Below, in pieces: positions 56,258 to 64,000 of a stretch of 64,000 bases of DNA. The notes under the pieces are model-generated. The model had not been told where the DNA came from. It saw nothing but the letters and a program-made list of their open reading frames with translations, and made no database searches. The position numbers and the translations under genes were made by a program. Source of the DNA: Syngnathus acus (lineage: Eukaryota > Chordata > Actinopteri > Syngnathiformes > Syngnathidae); assembly GCF_901709675.1 (NCBI RefSeq), contig NC_051097.1, positions 503,039-567,038 of the forward strand, read 5' to 3'. Numbering within the stretch: position 1 is the stretch's first letter; each line of letters begins with the position of its first letter.

Positions 56258-56687
56258 TGTTAGGGTTTGCAGAATATCTTCATCGTATGATTATGTTGGA
56301 ATGTAACCTGTAATAATTTACCTAGCCTGTCCTGTCTTACCAAAAGTAGTAGACCAAAAGTGCTAAGCTCTTTTCACCTGATTGACTAGCTGCAGAGGAA
56401 GCAATCAGAGTTGCTTTGTTTCCACAAAGTCGTAAAAGGCCCCCTGCTATGCTTTGATCAGCAGGGGAGCGTCTTCACCCCATCCTGGGTCCTCACACCC
56501 CCACTTTCAACCCCACTGTGTTTCTTCTCAATAAATATGCACCCGATGAGGCCTGACGTCAGACTTCATTCGACCATCGCTGTAAGCACAGCGACGAGTG
56601 AACTCTCCGCCTGCAGGTGTCTGAAACGACTAACTTGTCTCCAGTGTGGTTCTTGCAAAATAAGTTAGAGTGAACACTACCCTAACA
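56258..56687 (+). repeat. 3' LTR of the ERV
   Basis: 430 bp, two differences from the 5' LTR, so the insertion is young on an evolutionary scale. Confidence 0.97.
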
Positions 56688-59012
56688 CACCCAATATTAT
56701 GTGTTGATGCAACTGGCTCAATAGTTAAAAAACTGATGAGGCCGAATGGCATGTCTGGCCATATCTTCCTGTATCAGGGTGTTATGACAGGGCATACCAG
56801 CTCCAGTGTCCCAGTCGTGCAGATGCTGTCAGAGAAGCATGATGTTAATGCTATCACACAGTGGCTGAAGGAATGGATCCATGCAGGTGCATCTGTTCCT
56901 AAAGAAGCAGTGAGTGACTTTTCTCTGGCGATTCTTGGAGCTCTAGTCAAAGCTTTTACCCCTCATCCTGATCTGAAGAGCTACATCAATGAGTGCTTTA
57001 ACATTTCACGTGGGAATCAACCTGGACATCTACCCCCATGTTTTGTCAGGGTAGATGTAGCACACTGCATTAAGATGATCTGCCGATGGGACTGCCTGAA
57101 AAACAAAAGACCTCGTGTTAAGGATTTCTTTGTTAGGTCAATAGCACAGCTTCTTAAGTCACAATGTTTGCAACATGCAAAAGAACTTCTTCGTGCTATC
57201 ACCATTGTGGCACTGAGTGAGACAGAGGGTAATGACAATTCTGGAGCCCCTATCCCATCAGAAAAGTGCAAGAAATACTTGAGAGCGCAAATCGCAGAGG
57301 AATTTGTCCCCATTTCAGATGAGGAAGTTGAGGGACAAGAACCAGGTGATTCATTAAATCAGCACATCCAGACTAATGTCCGAGAGTGGGTGACAGAAAT
57401 ATGTGAGGAGAGCAGGTCACTTGCCATGGCTGATGGGGATAGAGACAACATCCACTTCCTCCCTGAGATTATTCCCCAAATAACAAGACTTGGAAGTTAC
57501 TTGCCACTCTGGACAGCAATAATGGTCCCTCTCTTCAAAAGCGCCAGCATCACTGCAAGTTCCGCAGCTGTTGAAGCAGAGTTCAAAAACATAAAAAAAG
57601 GCCTTTTCAAGCATGAAAGCCTACCCATTCGTGTGGACCGGTTTGTTGCTCGTCATCTTTCCTTCATTGAGGGAAACATGCGGATTTGCTCTGTAAAACA
57701 AAAAAGTGATGTGTGTGATGCCACGACCGTCAGAGAGCCTGACAATGTCTGCAGTACTTCTCAAACTGAAGTAGTAAACAAAAGGGGAGAAAAATCTCAT
57801 CCTGGAGTGGAGCCAGATGCATCTACTGACAGTGCAGTTGAAAACTGGAGAGGTTTAGCGGTCCCACCGAAAAAAAGAAAGATAACTTCATATCTCTCTC
57901 CTTGTCCTGAATGGCTGCATATTGACACACAAGTGGGCTGGAAAAAAGTCAAGGTACCATTGTTGAAAAACGGGAACCATCAACAGCCTGTTAAACTTCG
58001 CACATCAAAAGTGTTTGTGCTCAATACTTGTGCATTTGATTCTGTCTTGCAATGCTTATGCTGTTCTTTCTGTGAAAGTTTTTCATTTGAAAAGACTGTT
58101 CTGAACTATGAACGTGGGAACCAATTCCTCCACCTGGTGAAAACCATCACAACACAGAGTGTGAACCCACAGGTATACTCACAGAGGGCAGAACTGCTGG
58201 GGGAAATATTCAAACCTGTCCTCCTGACCTCTGGTGCTCTCCAAATTGATGCACAATGCCACATCTCCACTGTAATTGAGAGCGCAATGAGGAATATCCC
58301 AAGTGTTTATTTGATAAAACAATGCTCCTCACAGTACTGCAGTTTAAGCCAACAAGTAACAAGGCAAGTTTCACTTGTTTGTCCAAACGTTGCTGTCCTG
58401 CAGACCTGTGGCATGGCTTCTCTTCAGACTGCTGCTGAAGAGGGACTCAGCCTTCCTGACTCTCTCTGCCTCAGGCCAATTGAAAATCCTTCCCATTGTC
58501 CGTCTTCATTCAAAACACAGGACAACAATACAGGCAAGGCTCTGTGTTCAGGTAATGTTACGCACAGCTACAATCTGGGAGAGTTTGTGTGGATTGACAC
58601 TGACCTTGGTAGCAGTTGCAAGGAAGTTGCCTTGCTTGAATTTCCCTCCAGTCTGGAGCTAAAAGAGAAGACCTTTACTTTGAGAGCAGTCATTGGCTTT
58701 GAACCAGGACTGACCCAGGATTCTCTCGGGCATTATGTGGCATACTGCAGGAGGACTGCATATGCCTGGGAGATCTATAATGACCTGGGAAGTGGAGTGA
58801 AAGCAGCATCAGTAAATACTAAGATCTACCCACATGCTGTTCTACACAGTGCAGTGATGCATTGTTTGAATTGTTGGAAAAAAATGTTGATAATGTTCCC
58901 TTTGACAAAGAAAGTTTTTTTTTCACGTTTTCAAGTTTCTTTTTCTGGCTGTCATCAACTTCACATACATGTATTAATTGTTGCATTAATTAATGTTTTG
59001 GAGCAGACATAG
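56688..59012 (+). CDS. transposase-USP protein, catalytic and protease-like parts (split by ERV)
   Basis: 774 codons after the LTR; the open frame formally extends to 56670, but its first six codons belong to the LTR. Residue numbers count from 56670. Part 1 looks like an RNase H-fold transposase: D13 in ILCVDATGSIV, D83 in AVSDFSLAILGALVKAF, DVAHCIKMI at 129-137, and E302 in AAVEAEFKNIKKG. Part 2 (about 440-710) looks like a ubiquitin-specific protease: Cys box NTCAFDSVLQ (C454) and His box GHYVAYCRR (H688) followed by WEIYND (N704/D705). The last ~45 codons may be read-through. The frame is open, which suggests recent activity. Function and superfamily are inferred. Confidence 0.7.
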   Translation, partial: HPILCVDATGSIVKKLMRPNGMSGHIFLYQGVMTGHTSSSVPVVQMLSEKHDVNAITQWLKEWIHAGASVPKEAVSDFSLAILGALVKAFTPHPDLKSYINECFNISRGNQPGHLPPCFVRVDVAHCIKMICRWDCLKNKRPRVKDFFVRSIAQLLKSQCLQHAKELLRAITIVALSETEGNDNSGAPIPSEKCKKYLRAQIAEEFVPISDEEVEGQEPGDSLNQHIQTNVREWVTEICEESRSLAMADGDRDNIHFLPEIIPQITRLGSYLPLWTAIMVPLFKSASITASSAAVEAEFKNIKKGLFKHESLPIRVDRFVARHLSFIEGNMRICSVKQKSDVCDATTVREPDNVCSTSQTEVVNKRGEKSHPGVEPDASTDSAVENWRGLAVPPKKRKITSYLSPCPEWLHIDTQVGWKKVKVPLLKNGNHQQPVKLRTSKVFVLNTCAFDSVLQCLCCSFCESFSFEKTVLNYERGNQFLHLVKTITTQSVNPQVYSQRAELLGEIFKPVLLTSGALQIDAQCHISTVIESAMRNIPSVYLIKQCSSQYCSLSQQVTRQVSLVCPNVAVLQTCGMASLQTAAEEGLSLPDSLCLRPIENPSHCPSSFKTQDNNTGKALCSGNVTHSYNLGEFVWIDTDLGSSCKEVALLEFPSSLELKEKTFTLRAVIGFEPGLTQDSLGHYVAYCRRTAYAWEIYNDLGSGVKAASVNTKIYPHAVLHSAVMHCLNCWKKMLIMFPLTKKVFFSRFQVSFSGCHQLHIHVLIVALINVLEQT

Positions 59013-59364
59013 ACTCATCAGGTATTTAGATTGCGGTGAACCTTTTGCATGTCAGATGTAATTGAAAAAAATGATCACATAGGCTTATTGAAAACAAGGA
59101 AATTAATCAATGAGCACGATACAAACATAATTACAGAAATATCCTCGTACTAAAAGCCATTCCCCGCAGTGAAAGTTTTCTGTAAGATAAAAAGAAAAGA
59201 AAAAAAAGGCTAAGAACATGTTTACCTTGTATTCGTCCTGCATCAGGAGCATTCCAGTCCAGGAGCTTGAAATTCGCGACAAAATACAGTGACGTGGGCT
59301 GGGTGACGTCTTTGCTATGAATTAAATGTGTAATATCTGCAAAACCGTAGCATCACAAACGAAA

Positions 59365-60319
59365 CTTTTTGCAGCACAAACCAGCACAAACGACCGGCAC
59401 TATTTTGGGTCAATTTGGAAGTAAACAGGGGGGCGGGGCTACCTGACGTCATCGCTATAAAATAAATGTGTAATATCTACGAAACGGAAGCAGCACAAAC
59501 GAAATTTTTTGCTGCACAAACCTGCACAAACGAAGCACAAACGAACGGTACCATTTTGGGTCCATTTGGAGCGAAGTGGGGGGCTAGGTGACGTCATCGC
59601 TATAAAATAAATGTGTAATATCTCCGAAACGGAAGCAGCACAAACGAAAATTTTTGCTGCACAAACCAGCACTAACGAAGCACAAACGAACGGTACCGTT
59701 TTGGGTCCATTTCGAGCAGATGGGGGGCTGGGTGAACTCTGGATGACCTATAAAAGAATCGTTCATAACTAAAAAACCATAGCAGCACAAACGAAAATGT
59801 TTGCTGCACAAACGAAGCACAAACGAACGGTACCATTTTGGGTCCATTTGGAGCGAGGTGGGGGGCTGGGTGACGTCATCGCTATAAAATAAATGTGTAA
59901 TATCTCCGAAACGGAAGCAGCACAAACGAAAATTTTTGCTGCACAAACCTGCACAAACGAAGCACAAACGAACGGTACCATTTTGGGTCCATTTGGAGCG
60001 AAGTGGGGGGCTAGGTGACGTCATCGCTATAAAATAAATGTGTAATATCTCCGAAACGGAAGCAGCACAAACGAAAATTTTTGCTGCACAAACCAGCACT
60101 AACGAAGCACAAACGAACGGTACCATTTTGGGTTCATTTTGAGCAGATGGGGGGCTGGGTGAACTCTGGATGACCTATAAAAGAATCGTTCATAACTAAA
60201 AAACCATAGCAGCACAAACGAAAATTTTTGCTGCACAAACCAGCACAAACGAAGCACAAACGAAACAGACTATTTTACTTAAATTTTGCGTGGGGTGGGG
60301 GGCCAGCTTCACGCAGGTC
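59365..60319 (-). repeat. right terminal inverted repeat, same A-B-B-A-B-B order
   Basis: Reverse complement of the left terminus with the same order of A and B monomers read from the outer end. A further diverged B monomer lies just inside (59280-59364). Apparent 70-180 codon frames in both termini are repeat artefacts. Confidence 0.93.
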
Positions 60320-60641
60320 TCACTGACGCATACATATCTGTGATGATGCGTCCCCGCCCCTGCAGCTGCAGGTTCAGCACATCGAGGTGGCTTGAGATGT
60401 CACACAGAAGCTCACACAGAAACTTTTGCTCCCGGAGCTCTGCTGTGTCCTTTCCTTTGCTTTCCAGAAACTGGTATATTTCTTCACGCAGTTCGAAAAA
60501 TCTGTTCAGCACTTTTCCGCGGCTTAGCCATCTCACCTCTGTGTGATACGGCACATCTGTGTATTCTGAATAGCCAATAGTATCGAATCTAGGCAGCGCC
60601 ATCTTGAAAATTACAGGTGCATTCTGGGAAAAGATGAACAC
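60320..60641 (-). pseudogene. hAT transposase fragment
   Basis: The minus-strand frame reads [39 protein letters not shown] and [18 protein letters not shown], a middle segment of hAT transposases of the type related to ZBED5 and EPM2AIP1. It runs up to the terminus of the large transposon and stops there. N- and C-terminal parts are missing. Confidence 0.88.
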
Positions 60642-60872
60642 GGATTCTACTTATATGGGCATGAGGCGGAGTCATGAACGGACGTATGGGCGCCAAAGCA
60701 ACAGCAGAGCATTATGGGATTTGTAGTACAAGCGATGAATGCGGTGTTACAGCGCTGCCGCCGTATAATACCGGCGGGCCAGCTCTAATATTAATTTGAA
60801 ATTTCCTCGCGGGACAAATATAATTACACTGCGGGCCAAATTTGGCCCGCGGGCCAGAGTTTGACATCTATG
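60320..60872 (-). mobile_element. hAT remnant cut by the large transposon
   Basis: The right terminus CCAGAGTTTGACATCTATG is followed by CTGTAGAG, a possible half of an 8-bp duplication (60873-60880). The left part is lost at the transposon end and no matching half was found left of 48392. Confidence 0.65.
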
Positions 60873-61003
60873 CTGTAGAGCGACTACTCTTTGCGCACAC
60901 TCTGCCACTCCCACCTACTACCAGTGGATGTCTAATTACCCTTTAATCTAGTACAGCCAAAAGAAAAGCATGTTCCCTGGTGTCACACGCGCCTCCCTTG
61001 ATA

Positions 61004-61170
61004 TGAATGAATGAATGAATGAATGAATGAATGAATGAATGAATGAATGAATGAATGAATGAATGAATCTTTATTTCGAACATGATTTAAAGAATAAAAA
61101 CAAACAACAAAAAACAAACAACAATATATATCACTGTTCGAAAAGGAGTAGGAAGAAGCCTAGGCTTATC
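61004..61170 (-). repeat. (ATTC)n tract with LINE 3' tail
   Basis: About 16 copies of GAAT (+ strand) followed by CTTTATTTCGAACATG. Read on the minus strand it is CATGTTCGAAATAAAG then (ATTC)n, a common LINE 3' end in fish. Confidence 0.75.
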
Positions 61171-61181
61171 ATATGCTACCC

Positions 61182-61309
61182 CAGGGGTCACCAACACGGT
61201 GCCCGCGGGCACCAGGTCGCCCGTGAGGACCGCATGAGTCGCCCGCAGGACTGTTCTAAAATTAGCTCAAATAGCAGCACTGGTCAATAAGCTGCATCTA
61301 TTTATTTTA
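61182..61309. mobile_element. hAT left-end fragment
   Basis: CAGGGGTCACCAACACGGTG then GCCCGCGGGCACCAGG. The preceding TGCTACCC (61174-61181) would be one half of a duplication; the other end is not found. Confidence 0.5.
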
Positions 61310-61560
61310 CAGTCAAACCTCGGTTTTCGAGCGTCCTGGTTCTCAAACAAATCGGAATTGGAACAAAAAATTCAAGATTTTTTTGCTTCGGTTGTCGAAC
61401 AAAATTCGGAGGTCGAACCTTGCGAAATGAGCCGGGAGGACCCGAGAAAACCCGACCGTGCGACCCGGATGCCGACTGACTCCGTTGTTATTGTATTTTC
61501 GTTACTTTGAGGCTTGTATTAACCCCTAATCATGCCTCCAAAAAAAGCAAGTGGAAGCAG
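61310..61560 (+). mobile_element. Tigger-like fragment, copy in the duplication
   Basis: TA followed by CAGTCAAACCTCGGTTTTCG. MPPKKASGSS-type transposase start near 61531. It is split by the MITE at 61561. Confidence 0.65.
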
Positions 61561-62037
61561 CAGGGCTGTGGACTCGGACTCGGGGACACAGACTCGGTCG
61601 GACTCGGTCATTTTTGCCGGACTCGGACTCGGTGCTGATTTTGACCGAGTCCACCGAGTCCGACAATAAAAAAAATACGTTCAATTTTATTTTCATCATG
61701 CTGCTGAGCAGAGGCGTAGCCAGGAATTTTTCCAGTAGGGGCGCACGCCCACAGGAAAAAAAATCGAACATCACCCACGCCGTTCGCTGATCGCTAAAAC
61801 AACATCCGGGTCCGGGAGGCAAACGGTGAATGGATAATATCGCGCACATAGAATAGCGCAAGCACATTCGCGCAAGACCGAAAGAAAAAAACGGCATGAA
61901 AATGAAGAATCGAAAAAGCTCGATTTTTTTCAACCGGGGCGCAGGGAGTCTTAACCGGGGCGCCGCCCCGGCTCGCCCCGGCTTGGCTACGCCTCTGCTG
62001 CTGAGAATGCGCGTAGGAATACTGTCCACAGCCCTGC
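61561..62037. mobile_element. CAGGGCTGTGGACTCGG MITE with nested hAT MITE
   Basis: Ends CAGGGCTGTGGACTCGGACT and CTGTCCACAGCCCTG. A second MITE interrupts it (listed separately). Confidence 0.75.
61711..61999. mobile_element. hAT MITE nested in the MITE, 8-bp TSD CTGCTGAG
   Basis: Ends CAGAGGCGTAGCCAGG and CCCCGGCTTGGCTACGCCTCTG. CTGCTGAG is on both sides. GGGCGC-rich subterminal blocks. No coding sequence. Confidence 0.85.
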
Positions 62038-62293
62038 TACGGTTATTTAATGTTTTGGTTGCCCTGGTTACAGAGGCGTTGCTACACTAAAGGGAGGGGA
62101 GATTGTGTCTGTAGCAACGCTGATTAGCTAAAGAATGTAGTGTGGTGTAAATTAGCACTCAACCAGCTGTTCGTCTCCTATTGTTGGCTGACTCGTCCGC
62201 GAGTGAGATCAGATAGCTTGAATTGCCCGCAGGACTGTTCTAAAATTAGCTCAAATAGCGGCACTTGTCAGTGAGCTGCATCTATTTATTTTA

Positions 62294-62770
62294 CAGTCAA
62301 ACCTCGGTTTTCAAATGTCCCGGTTCTCGAACAAATCGATTTTTATTTGCTTCGGTAGTCGAACAAAATTCGGAGGTCGAACCTCGCGAGATGAGCCGGG
62401 AGGACCGGAGAAAACCCGACCGCGCGGCCCGGATGCCGACTGACTCCGTTGTTATTGTATTTTCATTACTCTGAGGATTGTATTAATCCCCTAATCATGC
62501 CTCCAAAGAAAGCAAGTGGGAGTAAAGCCATCCTAAAACACAAAGAAGCTCTTAAACCAATGCGACAGTGAGCGCCCGGCGCGCTGCGGTTACGCGATCG
62601 GACCAAATTAAGCTCCCTGCGCACTGAGGTCCACTTAGATTTTGGAAAGTACATCAGGACTTTAAAAATAATTTCTAAATTTCAGCGACGGCTCTGTCAC
62701 AATAATGCGACCAGCGCGGTGCAGTTGCACGGTCGGCGACGCGCTACGGTTGCGCGTTCGGCGGTGCGCT
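62294..62770 (+). mobile_element. Tigger-like fragment, second copy in the duplication
   Basis: TA followed by CAGTCAAACCTCGGTTTTCA. Transposase start MPPKKASGSKAILKHKEALK near 62496, then stops. It breaks off at the same place as the copy at 18964-19404. Confidence 0.7.
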
Positions 62771-64000
62771 CTAATATTACTCCTAAAGATTTTATCTCAT
62801 AAACTTGTTCAATATTGACATTATCTATTGTTACTTGAACCTGTGTTTCTAGTTTACGGTTTCCAAATACCATCAGTTTGGTTTTGTCTACATTCAATGA
62901 TCATTTATTAATGTCAAACCATATTTTTAGTTTGGACAATTCAATTGTAATGGTCTTCAATAGTATCTTTAAGTTATTACCAGAACAGAAGATGTTGGTG
63001 TCGTCCGCAAAAATAATACGTTTAAAGATAGTTGACGCCTTACAAATATCATTTATGTACAGAATAAATAATATCGAGCCCAACACTGACCCCTGTGGGA
63101 CTCCACAGGTAATGTCTAGGCATGATGATATATGATTACCCATCTCAACAAACTGTTGTCTGTTAGTAATGCTACTTTTTAACCAGCTCAATACTACACC
63201 TCTCATCCCATATCTTCCCATTTTATACAATAATATGTTATGGTCAATGGTATCAAAAGCTTTTTCGAATCAATAAATCATCCTACCGCATATTCCTTAT
63301 TGTCAGGACAGTTAGTTATTTCTTCCGTCAAATCCATTAGTGCCATAGTTGTTGATCTATTTGTTCTAAATCCATATTGGCTGTCAGTTAACAAGTTGTG
63401 TATCTCAGTGAAGCTATCCAGTCTCACAATGAAAAGCTTCTCCAAGATTTTAGAGAATTGACATAATAGAGAAACAGGTCTATAATTTGTAAAGAGATGT
63501 TTATCTCCTGTTTCATACAGTGGGATAACCTTAGCCGTTTTCATTTTGCTTTGGAAGGTTTTAAAGGACAAATTACAGATGTATGTCAGAGGATTTACCA
63601 CTCCATCAACAACTTCCTTAATTAAGGCCATATCAACATCATTCCCATCTGTAGATGTTTTATTTTTGGATGATTTTATAATATCTAAAACTTCTTTCTC
63701 ATCAACTGGTCTCAAGAACATTGAACTTGGATTAATTTCAATACCATCTCCTCCTGCTCTTGCCTGCTCTATCGACGGGTCACTGATACCTTCAGCCAAT
63801 TTCGGTCCTACATTCATGAAAAATGCATTCAGATCATTGACCGCATCTTCCATATTGTTTATGGTCTTGTCATTATCCATGAAACGTTCAGGATACTTTG
63901 TGTTAGCAGCTCCTTTCCGGATAATACTGTTTAAAACCTTCCATATCCCTTTACTTTTATTTCTATTTTTTTCCATTAACTTGCTGGAGTAATCCTTCTT
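62771..64000 (-). pseudogene. LINE reverse transcriptase, broken, continues beyond the window
   Basis: Minus-strand frames 63976-63278, 63230-62901 and 62897-62771 cover the polymerase of a non-LTR retrotransposon: KVIPLYETGDKHLFTNYRPV, SKILEKL, TDSQYGFRTNRST, CGVPQGSVLGSILFILYIND and FADDTNIFCSGN, whose active-site Asp pair is intact. Frame breaks near 63231-63277 and 62898-62900. The endonuclease would lie beyond base 64000. A different family from the LINE at 34.8-40.6 kb, probably of the CR1/L2/Rex1 group. Confidence 0.88.

Larger units (their letters stand above)
50075..56687 (+). mobile_element. endogenous retrovirus, pol mostly deleted, 5-bp TSD CACCC
   Basis: LTRs of 429 and 430 bp, a tRNA-Phe primer site, leader, short gag with zinc knuckle, RNase H and integrase remnants, and a broken env with an intact-looking TM frame. 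CACCC is duplicated at 50070-50074 and 56688-56692. Protease and reverse transcriptase sequences are missing between 52100 and 53050. The CX6CC TM motif fits gamma-type (class I-like) fish retroviruses. Defective for autonomous replication. Confidence 0.92.
48392..60319 (+). mobile_element. large DNA transposon with ~0.95-kb arrayed inverted termini and a DDE-USP protein
   Basis: The inverted termini 48392-49343 and 59365-60319 begin GACCTGCGTGAAGCTGGCCC and match almost base for base. Inside lie one transposase-like gene and, splitting it, a 6.6-kb endogenous retrovirus. Without the retrovirus and its duplicated 5 bp the element is about 5.3 kb. No target-site duplication was found (left flank AGGTGGTG, right flank TCACTGAC), so the exact ends are uncertain by a few bases or the flanks were rearranged. 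Superfamily not assigned. Confidence 0.85.

Noticed and set aside
56670-56687. Start of the 780-codon frame at 56670
   Set aside because: It is GTG, and these six codons belong to the 3' LTR; the true N-terminus lies before the retrovirus (49794 or further upstream).

Overview
The window looks like repeat-rich teleost fish nuclear DNA. Two vertebrate host genes lie on the + strand, with GT-AG introns, and are surrounded by transposon families typical of fish genomes: hAT, Tc1/mariner and their MITEs, L2/CR1-like and RTE-like LINEs, Ty3/gypsy pieces and an endogenous retrovirus. The species cannot be fixed from the sequence.

Layout. (1) 1-24.8 kb: the 3' part of slc12a2 (NKCC1, the Na-K-2Cl cotransporter). 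Ten exons encode the last 346 residues of the cytoplasmic C-terminal domain, ending in the family's conserved C-terminus. They include the 48-bp alternative cassette exon (human exon 21), which here has a GC instead of a GT donor. The introns are filled with nested elements: TA-flanked mariner-like MITEs carrying tandem arrays, several hATs with 8-bp duplications, two Tc1 copies, LTR remnants, a LINE tail, a long (TA)n/(TG)n tract and a perfect 77-bp inverted repeat. (2) 24.8-41.5 kb: an intergenic region with hAT elements, a gag-only gypsy remnant, an RTE fragment, a 216-bp MITE and a long L2/CR1-like LINE (34.8-40.6 kb) with a hAT inserted near the end of its ORF2. (3) 41.55-44.82 kb: ajm1 (apical junction component 1 homolog), an intact single-exon coding sequence of 1075 codons behind a short 5' UTR exon with a uORF. 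(4) 44.8-48.4 kb: its 3' flank, with two copies of a dispersed repeat. (5) 48.39-60.32 kb: an unusual large DNA transposon. Its ~0.95-kb inverted termini are arrays of two monomer types. It encodes a protein with a DDE/RNase H-like transposase half and a ubiquitin-specific-protease-like half. A 6.6-kb endogenous retrovirus has inserted into the transposase reading frame with a 5-bp duplication; its LTRs differ at two positions, and most of its pol (including reverse transcriptase) is gone. (6) 60.3-64 kb: hAT fragments, Tigger-like repeats inside a ~984-bp direct duplication, a nested MITE pair and a broken LINE reverse transcriptase running off the window.

How it fits together: the two host genes are intact as far as visible. 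Everything else is mobile or derived from mobile elements. The insertion order can often be read from target-site duplications, and in two places (hAT in LINE, ERV in transposon) from reading frames that line up across the insertion. The most unusual item is the 48.4-60.3 kb transposon. It would be about 5.3 kb without the retrovirus, and I cannot assign it to a named superfamily from sequence alone.
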